Shown here piece after piece: positions 33,283-40,884 of a DNA stretch of 64,000 bases. A program made the translations under genes and the position numbers. Source of the stretch: Marinobacter sp. es.048 (lineage in GTDB: Bacteria; Pseudomonadota; Gammaproteobacteria; Pseudomonadales; Oleiphilaceae); NCBI RefSeq assembly GCF_900188435.1, contig NZ_FYFA01000001.1, positions 1,550,001-1,614,000 of the forward strand, read 5' to 3'. Each line of letters opens with the position of its first letter. Position 1 is the stretch's first letter. A model generated the notes under the pieces. That model ran no database searches, was not told where the DNA came from, and saw only the letters and a list, made by a program, of their open reading frames with translations.

Positions 33283-34799
33283 GAATAGAACCCCTTCTGT
33301 GCAAATGCGTTCTTCCGGAGCAGCAAGGCAGGGCGATAGCGGTCTTCTGCGTAGCTGTTCTGGATGTTGGTCAGCACGGTGAAAACGTGCCCCGCACCAA
33401 GCCGGTCACTCCAGCTCAGGGGGCCGTCGGGATAGTTCAGGCCGGCTTTCATGGCCAGATCGATATCCGCAATGGTCGCTACACCGTGAAGGGCTGCGTC
33501 GGCCGCCTCATTGGCCAGCATGGCTACGGTACGCATGATGACCAGGCCGGGGCGGTCGGCGATAAGGCTGACTTCAATACCTGCTTTTTGCAGTAAAGCA
33601 CAGGCACAGGAAACCGCTGCTTCAGATGCCTGATCAGCTGGCGCCAGGGCAAGCCTGCTTGCTTTGCTGTAGTCAAAAGCCAGGTCAAAAAGCACCAGGT
33701 TGGCGACGCCCTCGCTGGCAGCGCGCTCGGTGGCCATTCGCCCATCAGTGAGTGCCATTACCGCATCACCGAAGCGAATCTGGCCCGGCCCGTCGCGCTC
33801 GATAATGGTCAGGCCGGCTGCTTTCAGTCGATCCAGCAGCGGGGCGGCGACGCCTGGATTGCCTTCGGCAATGACCGCGGTCTCATCCGATTGATGAGCT
33901 GGTTCGGTTTGTGGCTGAGGCTTTTCCGTGTCCTCTCCATAGGGGTAGAAACCCTGGCCGCTCTTGCGACCCAGGCGACCGGCTTCCACCAGTTCTTTCT
34001 GGATCAGCGACGGCAGAAAGCGCGGATCCTGATAATAGGAATTGAAGACGGAGTTGGTCACGGCGTAGTTGACATCGTGTCCGATCAGGTCGGTCAGTTC
34101 GAATGCGCCCATCCGGAACTGGCCGGCTTCGCGAATGATGGCGTCCAGTGTGGCGGCATCGGTGGCCTGTTCCTGCAGCAGGCGTAGGCTTTCCGCGTAG
34201 AACGGACGGGCCACACGGTTCACAATAAAGCCGGGAGTCGACGTCGCATACACCGGCTTCTTGCCCCAGGCAGTGGCCGTCGCGTGAACGTTATCGGCAA
34301 CGGTTTTGCTGGTCGCAAGCCCCATGACGACTTCGACCAGCGCCATCAGCGGTGCCGGATTGAAGAAGTGCATGCCCACCAGGCGCTCAGGTTTCTTCAT
34401 CTCAGCGCCGAGGGCGGTGACAGAAATGGACGAGGTATTGGTGGCGAGAATCGCATCCCCGGCACACAGATCTTCCAGGTTGGCCAGCAGCTGGCGCTTG
34501 ATCTGCAGGTCTTCGATGATGGCCTCAATCACAAGTCCGGCGTCGGCAACTTCGTCGAGATTCGCCACCGGCTGAATCCGGCCGATAACCGCGTCCAGTT
34601 CCTGTTGCTCCAATTTGCCCTTGTCGACACGACGCTGAAGCTGTTTGGCGATGCCATTGCGGCCTGCCTCAGCCGCACCCTCTCTCTGGTCGTGCAGGTA
34701 AACCTGATGGCCTGCCTGGGCGGCCACCTGGGCAATGCCGGAGCCCATGGCTCCGGCGCCAACGACGGCAACTTTGGTTTGAGTATCCAGTGCCGGCAT
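33279..34799 (-). CDS. paaH: 3-hydroxyadipyl-CoA dehydrogenase
   Basis: A 506-residue NAD-dependent 3-hydroxyacyl-CoA dehydrogenase. The Rossmann motif is VVGAGAMGSGIAQVAAQAG. The catalytic His is in the segment LVGMHFFNPAPLMALVEVV, followed by TPGFIVNRVARPFY. The C-terminal third is a duplicated helical domain, giving the longer length typical of PaaH-type enzymes. It oxidises 3-hydroxyadipyl-CoA to 3-oxoadipyl-CoA. Three bases separate it from paaG. Confidence 0.94.
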   Translation of the reverse strand: MPALDTQTKVAVVGAGAMGSGIAQVAAQAGHQVYLHDQREGAAEAGRNGIAKQLQRRVDKGKLEQQELDAVIGRIQPVANLDEVADAGLVIEAIIEDLQIKRQLLANLEDLCAGDAILATNTSSISVTALGAEMKKPERLVGMHFFNPAPLMALVEVVMGLATSKTVADNVHATATAWGKKPVYATSTPGFIVNRVARPFYAESLRLLQEQATDAATLDAIIREAGQFRMGAFELTDLIGHDVNYAVTNSVFNSYYQDPRFLPSLIQKELVEAGRLGRKSGQGFYPYGEDTEKPQPQTEPAHQSDETAVIAEGNPGVAAPLLDRLKAAGLTIIERDGPGQIRFGDAVMALTDGRMATERAASEGVANLVLFDLAFDYSKASRLALAPADQASEAAVSCACALLQKAGIEVSLIADRPGLVIMRTVAMLANEAADAALHGVATIADIDLAMKAGLNYPDGPLSWSDRLGAGHVFTVLTNIQNSYAEDRYRPALLLRKNAFAQKGFYS

Positions 34800-34802
34800 G
34801 GC

Positions 34803-35594
34803 TTATTTCCCCTTGAAGTTCGGCGTGCGTTTTTCCATGAAGGCGGCAACGCCTTCGCGGTAGTCCTCGGTCTGACCGGCCATGCGCTGAAGATCACGCT
34901 CCAGGTTGATCTGATCCTCGAAGGTATTGCTGGCGCTGGCGTGCAGCGCCCGCTTGATCAGCGCAAGGCCCTTGGTGGGTTGGGTAGCGAAATGGCGGGC
35001 AAGTTTCATGGTTTCTTCCATGAGCTGCTCGTTATCGACACAGCGCCAGATCATGCCCCAGCTCTCTGCCTGCTCGGCACTGATCTTGTCGCCCAGAAGC
35101 GCCATGCCTTTGGCCCGCGCCATGCCAGCCACGCGGGGCAAGGTCCAGGTGCCGCCGGAATCGGGGACCAGGCCGAGCTTGCAGAAAGCCTGAACGAAAT
35201 TGGCTGACCGGGCTGCGAGAGTAATGTCGCAGGCCAGGGCGATATTGGCGCCGGCGCCTGCCGCTACACCGTTAACGGCGCACAGCACGGGCATCGGAAG
35301 ATCCCGAAGGCTGCGCATCAGCGGGTTGTAGTAGTTCTCCAGGGAAGCACCCAGGTCCGGCATTTCCTGATCCGGGGATACGCTGCGGTCGGAAAGATCC
35401 TGCCCCGCGCAAAAGCCCCGGCCAGAACCGGTAATGACCAGCACACGGACAGACTCATCCTTGCGCACGGTGCTGATGGCATCGCGCATGCGTTCGTGCA
35501 TTTCAACATTGAAACTGTTCAGGTTGTCCGGACGGTTCAGGGTAAGCAGAGCCACGCCCTGATCGATTTCAAGAAGAATGCTCGGCTGAGTCAT
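34803..35594 (-). CDS. paaG: Ring 1,2-epoxyphenylacetyl-CoA isomerase
   Basis: A 263-residue crotonase-fold isomerase that converts the epoxide to oxepin-CoA. FCAGQDLSDRSV and NGVAAGAGANIALACDI form the oxyanion hole, and the Asp of the DLSDR segment is the PaaG catalytic residue; the distal region LVPDSGGTWTLPR is also typical. I chose the ATG at 35594, since the frame's extension to 35705 runs through the promoter. It is first in the paaGHIJK unit. The lack of a companion paaF is notable. Confidence 0.94.
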   Translation of the reverse strand: MTQPSILLEIDQGVALLTLNRPDNLNSFNVEMHERMRDAISTVRKDESVRVLVITGSGRGFCAGQDLSDRSVSPDQEMPDLGASLENYYNPLMRSLRDLPMPVLCAVNGVAAGAGANIALACDITLAARSANFVQAFCKLGLVPDSGGTWTLPRVAGMARAKGMALLGDKISAEQAESWGMIWRCVDNEQLMEETMKLARHFATQPTKGLALIKRALHASASNTFEDQINLERDLQRMAGQTEDYREGVAAFMEKRTPNFKGK

Positions 35595-35677
35595 GGCGTT
35601 GTTGTCCTGTTGTTTGTTGTAGGGGATAGCGTGAAAGGTGTCCTTGCTCGGCACGGTGCTATCGATCGTGGAAAATG

Positions 35678-35705
35678 AGTATATCTTAGAATTGATACTC
35701 GTCAA
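35678..35705 (-). promoter_or_regulatory. paaG promoter with overlapping candidate PaaX site
   Basis: On the minus strand TTGACG (35700-35705) and TATACT (35678-35683) are separated by 16 bases, a strong sigma70 match, giving a leader of about 75 bases before the paaG ATG. The -35 and spacer overlap AATTGATAC (35690-35698) and TTGATACTCGTCAA (35692-35705), sequence shared with the livK upstream region. A repressor bound here would block the promoter. Confidence 0.6.
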
Positions 35706-35880
35706 GGATTGTGCTGGCTTGGTTTTGTATCACTTTAGTCGGGCATCATAGCGTGGCATTTCTATATCTCTGAAAAATCGATAAAAATTTATCGGGGCTC
35801 AGGAGTTGGCCGGGCAATGGAGGCGAATTACGCATCTGAAACGGCTGTCAGGGTGTGAAAAAACTCCCGGAAAAGGATAA

Positions 35881-35903
35881 TGTGATACAGAAAATGAATC
35901 ACA
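35881..35903. promoter_or_regulatory. Candidate PaaX operator dyad upstream of paaY
   Basis: TGTGAT and ATCACA form a perfect inverted repeat with 11 bases between. Read outward, the arms give AATGTGATAC on one strand and ATTGTGATTC on the other; the latter fits WWTRTGATTC exactly. The dyad lies about 75 bases before the paaY ATG. The remaining 35595-35978 gap holds the paaG promoter and AT-rich sequence without a visible gene. Confidence 0.5.
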
Positions 35904-35978
35904 ATTACTTTTAGGGTCCCACGTTTCGGTCCGGCCTATAGCCGATCGCTTCCGGCCCGCGCCAACCAGGAGATCGCT

Positions 35979-36578
35979 ATGCCCAGCTACAGTATAGAAG
36001 GCGTTGTTCCCGTCGTTCACCCGTCCGCCTATGTTCACCCCACTGCGGTTCTCATCGGCGATGTCTGGATTGGGCCGGATTGCTACGTCGGGCCAGCGGC
36101 TTCGTTACGAGCCGATTTCGGGCGAATCGTTCTCAAGCAGGGCTCCAATGTCCAGGATACCTGCGTGATGCATGCCTTCCCGGGAATGGACACGGTCGTC
36201 GAGAAGAATGGCCATGTTGGGCACGGGGCGATTCTGCACGGCTGCATCGTTGGTGAGGATGCCATGGTAGGCATGAATGCGGTGGTGATGGACGAAGCCC
36301 ATATTGCGCCTCGTTCCATTGTCGGCGCCTGCGCCTTCGTAAAAGCAAAATTCACCTGTGAGCCTGGCTCGCTGATCGTTGGCTCACCGGCCAAGGTAAT
36401 GCGGATGCTGAGCGACAAGGAGATTGCGTGGAAGAAAAAGGGCACTGAAGAATACCAGCGACTGACGCTTCGGTCGCTCGCCAGCCTGCAGGAAGTTCAA
36501 CCACTGGCGGAAGATGAGCCTGATCGGGCGCGTGTGGATGCAAGCGGCTATAAGCCAAAGTACGAGCAATCCGAGTGA
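35979..36578 (+). CDS. paaY: PaaY: left-handed beta-helix thioesterase/carbonic-anhydrase family
   Basis: A 199-residue hexapeptide-repeat protein of the gamma-carbonic-anhydrase family. It has the phased repeat ([20 protein letters not shown]) and the three metal-binding histidines expected near [15 protein letters not shown] and HGC. The C-terminal extension with [20 protein letters not shown] is typical of PaaY, which hydrolyses the off-pathway CoA ester formed in phenylacetate catabolism. AGGAG lies before the ATG. It is on the plus strand, opposite to the paa operons, and preceded by its own candidate PaaX site. Confidence 0.92.
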   Translation: MPSYSIEGVVPVVHPSAYVHPTAVLIGDVWIGPDCYVGPAASLRADFGRIVLKQGSNVQDTCVMHAFPGMDTVVEKNGHVGHGAILHGCIVGEDAMVGMNAVVMDEAHIAPRSIVGACAFVKAKFTCEPGSLIVGSPAKVMRMLSDKEIAWKKKGTEEYQRLTLRSLASLQEVQPLAEDEPDRARVDASGYKPKYEQSE

Positions 36579-36607
36579 CAACTGGCGCCGGGTTGTAAGG
36601 TTCTCCT

Positions 36608-37060
36608 CTACAAGCCGGCGTCCTTGACGTTCTCCATGACCACAAAGGTGCTGGTCTGCAGTACATGGGGCAGGGCCGAAATCTCCTCACCCAGAACCTG
36701 CCGGTATTCCTGCATGTTGCGGGTTCTGACTTTCAGCAGATAATCGAAGTTGCCGGCAATCATGTGGCATTGCTCCACCGCCGAGACACTCTGGACGGCT
36801 TTGTTGAAGGCGGTGAGCGCGCCGCTGCTGGTGTCGTTCAATGTTACCTGGGCAAAGGCAATGTGGCTGAGCCCCAGTTTGGTCTGATTCACCAGGGCGG
36901 TGTACCCGGTTATAAATCCATGCTCTTCAAGGCGGCGCATCCGCACTTGGCACGGGGTTTTGGAAAGGCCTACCCGGGACGCAAGCTCGGTTACCGTGAT
37001 CCGGGAGTTTTTCTGAAGCTCGCGGATAATTGATTGGTCTATTCGATCCAATTCGGCCAT
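36608..37060 (-). CDS. Lrp/AsnC-family regulator, probably of proline/glutamate genes
   Basis: A 150-residue Lrp protein. The helix-turn-helix spans DQSIIRELQKNSRITVTELA and SRVGLSKTPCQVRMRRLEEHG; the C-terminal RAM/ACT-like domain begins near FITGYTALVN. It is divergent from the glutamate dehydrogenase gene, with putA next. In alphaproteobacteria an Lrp protein (PutR) activates putA in response to proline, and BkdR-type Lrp proteins act similarly. A PutR-like role is therefore the best guess from context. Confidence 0.85.
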   Translation of the reverse strand: MAELDRIDQSIIRELQKNSRITVTELASRVGLSKTPCQVRMRRLEEHGFITGYTALVNQTKLGLSHIAFAQVTLNDTSSGALTAFNKAVQSVSAVEQCHMIAGNFDYLLKVRTRNMQEYRQVLGEEISALPHVLQTSTFVVMENVKDAGL

Positions 37061-37219
37061 GTTGTTGGTTCCAGCTTAAATTAACGGCTAAATCATATGG
37101 TAAATATAATCGAAACTCCTCTAATCGGAAACTATATGGTCTAAGTGACTTTCTGGCCTTGCGTATACTGGTAGTTACATCAGCCCACTGTGAACGTATA
37201 CCAAGTCCGGAGAGTTCCG

Positions 37220-40200
37220 ATGACCGATTCCCGCGCATTACAAAAACAAACCCTGCTGGAACAGCTTGCCGATGTCCTCCAGAACCAGTCGTCTGACAAC
37301 GACGACTCCCTCGAACTTCGGGAGATCGTGGCGAGAATGGTGGAGGAATCCCGATCGTGGGACGATGACCTGCATGGCGAACTGGTTCAGAGCTTCGGCG
37401 AATCTATTGGTGGTCGCTACGCCCAGGTGTTCAGCGGCGGATTCCCCTCTGCCTACCGGGCAAGATTCCCGGTTTCCGAAGCCCTCGCCGATATAGAACA
37501 GATCCAGTCCATCGCGGTAAGCACCGATGTTCCCATGCGCTTTTACCAGCCCCGGGATCCAGCCGAGACCGGATTCCACTTCAAACTGTACAGTGAAGGC
37601 CAGCCGGTTGTTCTGTCAGACGTCATCCCGATTCTGGAAAACCTGGGAATGCGGGTTCTGGGTGAGCATCCCTACCGGGTCCGTCGCCGGGACGGCGAAA
37701 CCTTCGGAGTCAGCGATTTTACCGTAGAGCTCCACGATCGGTGCCGGGCGGCTGATCTGGAAACTGCCAGACCGTTGATTCAGTCGGCGTTCCGGGAAAT
37801 CTGGAACGGCTTTGCCGAAAACGACGATTTTAACCAGCTGATCATGCTGTGCGGCCTCGGCTGGCGCGAAGTGGCGTTGATCAGGGCCTATGCCCGCTAC
37901 ATCAAGCAGCTTCGATTCGGTTTCAGTCAGCCCTTCATCGCAGAAACACTGGCACGCCATCCGGATATTACCTCGCGGCTCGTTGCCTTCTTCTTCAGCC
38001 GTTTCGAGCCGGATATAAAGGGACGGAAAGGGAAGAGCGAAAAGTTGGAGACAGAGCTTCGTGATTCCCTCGAAGCAGTGGCGAGCCTGGACGACGATCG
38101 TATTCTCCGGCGGTTCTTTATGATCATCCGGGCGACTCTCCGAACCAACTATTTTCAGACCCGCGAAGATGGCGGATTTGCCTCGTACCTGTCTCTCAAG
38201 CTGGATTCGTCGTTGATTCCCGATATCCCGCGCCCGAGTCCGAAGTTCGAGATTTTCGTATACTCGCCCCGGATTGAAGGCGTGCACCTGCGCTCAGGGC
38301 CGGTCGCCAGAGGCGGGCTTCGCTGGTCTGACCGGATCGAGGATTACCGCACGGAGATTCTTGGTCTGGTGAAAGCCCAGCAGGTGAAGAACTCGGTCAT
38401 CGTGCCCGCAGGCGCAAAGGGCGGCTTCGTGGTAAAGCAGCCGCCACGGGATGGGGCACGGGAGGCTCTGAGGGAAGAGGGTGTTGCCTGCTATCAGACC
38501 TTCATCCGGGGGCTGTTGGATATCACGGATAACCTTGATGACGGCCAGGTGGTGCCCCCGGAAAATGTGGTTCGATATGACGGTGATGACACCTACCTGG
38601 TGGTCGCCGCTGATAAAGGTACGGCCACGTTTTCCGATATAGCGAACACACTGGCCGCAGAGTACCGCTTCTGGCTGGGTGATGCTTTTGCCTCCGGTGG
38701 CAGTGAGGGTTATGACCACAAGAAAATGGGGATTACCGCCAGGGGCGCCTGGGAGTCGGTCAAACGGCATTTCCTCGAGAAAGGCACGGATACCCAGACG
38801 GATGAATTCACCGTGGTCGGCATCGGTGATATGGGTGGCGATGTGTTTGGTAACGGCATGCTGCTTTCGGAGCGGATTCGCCTGGTCGGCGCGTTCAACC
38901 ACCAGCACATTTTTGTGGATCCCGATCCAGATGCCGCGGCATCGTTTCGTGAGCGACAGCGACTGTTCAACCAGCCCGGTTCTTCCTGGGCCGATTATGA
39001 TACCGCGCTTATCAGCGATGGCGGCGGGGTGTTCTCGCGTTCCATGAAATCCATTCCGGTGTCTGCGCAAATGCGAAAGGCGCTGGGCATAAAGGCCCGG
39101 ACCCTGTCGCCGGCGGATCTGATCAGTGCTCTGCTGAAAGCGCCTGTGGACATGCTGTGGAATGGGGGTATTGGCACCTATGTGAAAGCGCCCTCAGAGT
39201 CCCATGAAGACGTGGGTGACAAGACCAACGATGCGCTTCGAATCGACAGTAACGAGCTGCGCTGCAAGGCACTGGGGGAGGGCGGCAACCTAGGTGTCAC
39301 CCAGAAGGCCCGGATCGACTTCGCCCGTCGCGGCGGTTCCGTGAACAGCGATTTTATTGACAATGCCGGTGGCGTCGACTGTTCGGACCACGAGGTGAAC
39401 ATCAAGATCCTGCTTAACGATCTGGTGCATCGACAGCTGATGTCGCTTCCGGAGCGGAACCGAATGCTCAGAGCCATGACCCCGGAAGTGGCTGAGCTGG
39501 TGCTGCGCAACAACTATCGGCAGGCCATGGCGCTCAGCCTCGCCCAGAATCCGGCGGTTGCCACTGCAGACCAGTATGACCGGCTGATCCGCAGGCTTGA
39601 AGCTGGAGGCAAGCTGGACCGCGGTCTTGAATTTCTGCCTTCTGACGAGGAACTGCAGGCCCGCCGGGAATATGGCGGTGGGCTGACCCGGCCGGAGCTG
39701 GCGGTTCTGGTTTCCTACGCAAAAATTGAACTGAAGCAGGCCCTGGTCGCATCTCCAATCGTGCATGACACGCGCTTTAACTCGGCGCTGCACTCGGCTT
39801 TTCCTGCCTCGCTGCTGACCGCTTTTCCGGAAGCGGTCGAGTCTCATCCCCTTCGGGCTGAAATCTCGGCCACACAGATTGCCAACGATATGGTCAACCG
39901 CGTGGGCATTACCTGGTTCGACCGTATTCGTAGTTCCACGGGGGCAGATGCCGGCCGGATTGCTGCGGCTTACCTGATCTCCCTGCGAATTCATGACGTA
40001 GACGCCCATTGGGAGGCCATAGAATCGCTGGATGGCAAAATCAGTGCAGGTGTTCAGGCGGAATTGTTCGCCGACGCTATTCGACTGGTCACCCGCAGTA
40101 CCAGTTGGCTGTTGCAAAACCGCCGGCAGGCGTTGGACCCGGTTTCCTGTATTGACCACTACCGGGCGCCATTGGCCGATGTTCTGGCCTCGAAAAGCCG

Positions 40201-40714
40201 CCTCGAATCGGTGATTCCTGCAAGTCGGTGGTATGAACGCTATGCTGAATACTGTGAGTGGATGGTTCCCGAGGATTTATCGGCCTGGTGCGCCTCCGCG
40301 GAAAGCCGCTACTGGCTGATGGACATGGTTGAGATCGCTCGCCAGCTGGATGAAGACCTTGAGTCGGTAGCGTGGGTGTATTTCACCCTTGGTGAGAGTC
40401 TGAATCTGACCTGGTTGGACCGTCAGATGCGGGCGTTCCGGGCGAATGGACACTGGCAGGTGTTGGCGACCATTCACTTCAGGGACGAGCTGGATCATCA
40501 GTTGCGGAATCTCACATTCAGTGTGTTGTCCGAGCCCGTGGCTCGCAATGGAACGCCGGAAAAGCGTCTCGAGGCCTGGCGCGAGGACAAACGCATGTTG
40601 CTCGGGCGTTGGGAGAGGATGTTGAACGACATGCAGGCCGGTAATGAGGTGGATTGCGCTGTTTTCTCAGTAGCTCATGGAGTCCTCAGAGAGCTGGCAT
40701 TGAAAGTCGCATAG
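37220..40714 (+). CDS. Large-type NAD-dependent glutamate dehydrogenase, short form
   Basis: A 1164-residue enzyme of the Bact_GDH family (glutamate to 2-oxoglutarate and ammonia). The catalytic region is intact: SGPVARGGLRWSDRIEDY at about residue 358, then NSVIVPAGAKGGFVVK with the active-site Lys, and GIGDMGGDVFGNGML in the dinucleotide domain. Bacterial 180-kDa members have about 1600 residues with long N-terminal regulatory ACT-like domains; here roughly 430 residues are absent. The start is not a truncation artefact: the ATG at 37220 has GGAG upstream and an AT-rich promoter region precedes it. Altered allosteric control is expected. Confidence 0.9.
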   Translation: MTDSRALQKQTLLEQLADVLQNQSSDNDDSLELREIVARMVEESRSWDDDLHGELVQSFGESIGGRYAQVFSGGFPSAYRARFPVSEALADIEQIQSIAVSTDVPMRFYQPRDPAETGFHFKLYSEGQPVVLSDVIPILENLGMRVLGEHPYRVRRRDGETFGVSDFTVELHDRCRAADLETARPLIQSAFREIWNGFAENDDFNQLIMLCGLGWREVALIRAYARYIKQLRFGFSQPFIAETLARHPDITSRLVAFFFSRFEPDIKGRKGKSEKLETELRDSLEAVASLDDDRILRRFFMIIRATLRTNYFQTREDGGFASYLSLKLDSSLIPDIPRPSPKFEIFVYSPRIEGVHLRSGPVARGGLRWSDRIEDYRTEILGLVKAQQVKNSVIVPAGAKGGFVVKQPPRDGAREALREEGVACYQTFIRGLLDITDNLDDGQVVPPENVVRYDGDDTYLVVAADKGTATFSDIANTLAAEYRFWLGDAFASGGSEGYDHKKMGITARGAWESVKRHFLEKGTDTQTDEFTVVGIGDMGGDVFGNGMLLSERIRLVGAFNHQHIFVDPDPDAAASFRERQRLFNQPGSSWADYDTALISDGGGVFSRSMKSIPVSAQMRKALGIKARTLSPADLISALLKAPVDMLWNGGIGTYVKAPSESHEDVGDKTNDALRIDSNELRCKALGEGGNLGVTQKARIDFARRGGSVNSDFIDNAGGVDCSDHEVNIKILLNDLVHRQLMSLPERNRMLRAMTPEVAELVLRNNYRQAMALSLAQNPAVATADQYDRLIRRLEAGGKLDRGLEFLPSDEELQARREYGGGLTRPELAVLVSYAKIELKQALVASPIVHDTRFNSALHSAFPASLLTAFPEAVESHPLRAEISATQIANDMVNRVGITWFDRIRSSTGADAGRIAAAYLISLRIHDVDAHWEAIESLDGKISAGVQAELFADAIRLVTRSTSWLLQNRRQALDPVSCIDHYRAPLADVLASKSRLESVIPASRWYERYAEYCEWMVPEDLSAWCASAESRYWLMDMVEIARQLDEDLESVAWVYFTLGESLNLTWLDRQMRAFRANGHWQVLATIHFRDELDHQLRNLTFSVLSEPVARNGTPEKRLEAWREDKRMLLGRWERMLNDMQAGNEVDCAVFSVAHGVLRELALKVA

Positions 40715-40737
40715 CAGGATGAGGGCAGGCAAAGTGC

Positions 40738-40757
40738 CCGTAAATTACGATTTACGG
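40738..40757. repeat. Perfect 8-bp inverted repeat in the gdh-putA gap
   Basis: CCGTAAAT and ATTTACGG flank the four bases TACG, starting 24 bases after the dehydrogenase stop and ending 127 bases before the putA ATG. The following sequence is AT-rich but has no clean T-run. An operator for the nearby Lrp regulator or a weak terminator are both possible. Confidence 0.4.
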
Positions 40758-40884
40758 AGAAAAATATTAAATTTTGATTATCTAAAAAAGTCGTAATGGC
40801 GGGCCTGTCTGTATTTTATAGAGAAATAGTCTTTGTTGATCTCGGTAGAATGCCGGAGAGACAAACAACTAAGAGGGTACAACT

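Noticed and set aside
35881..35903. CRP site upstream of paaY
   Set aside because: The arms TGTGA and TCACA are present, but they are 13 bases apart rather than the 6 required by the CRP consensus, and PaaX half-site matches fit better.
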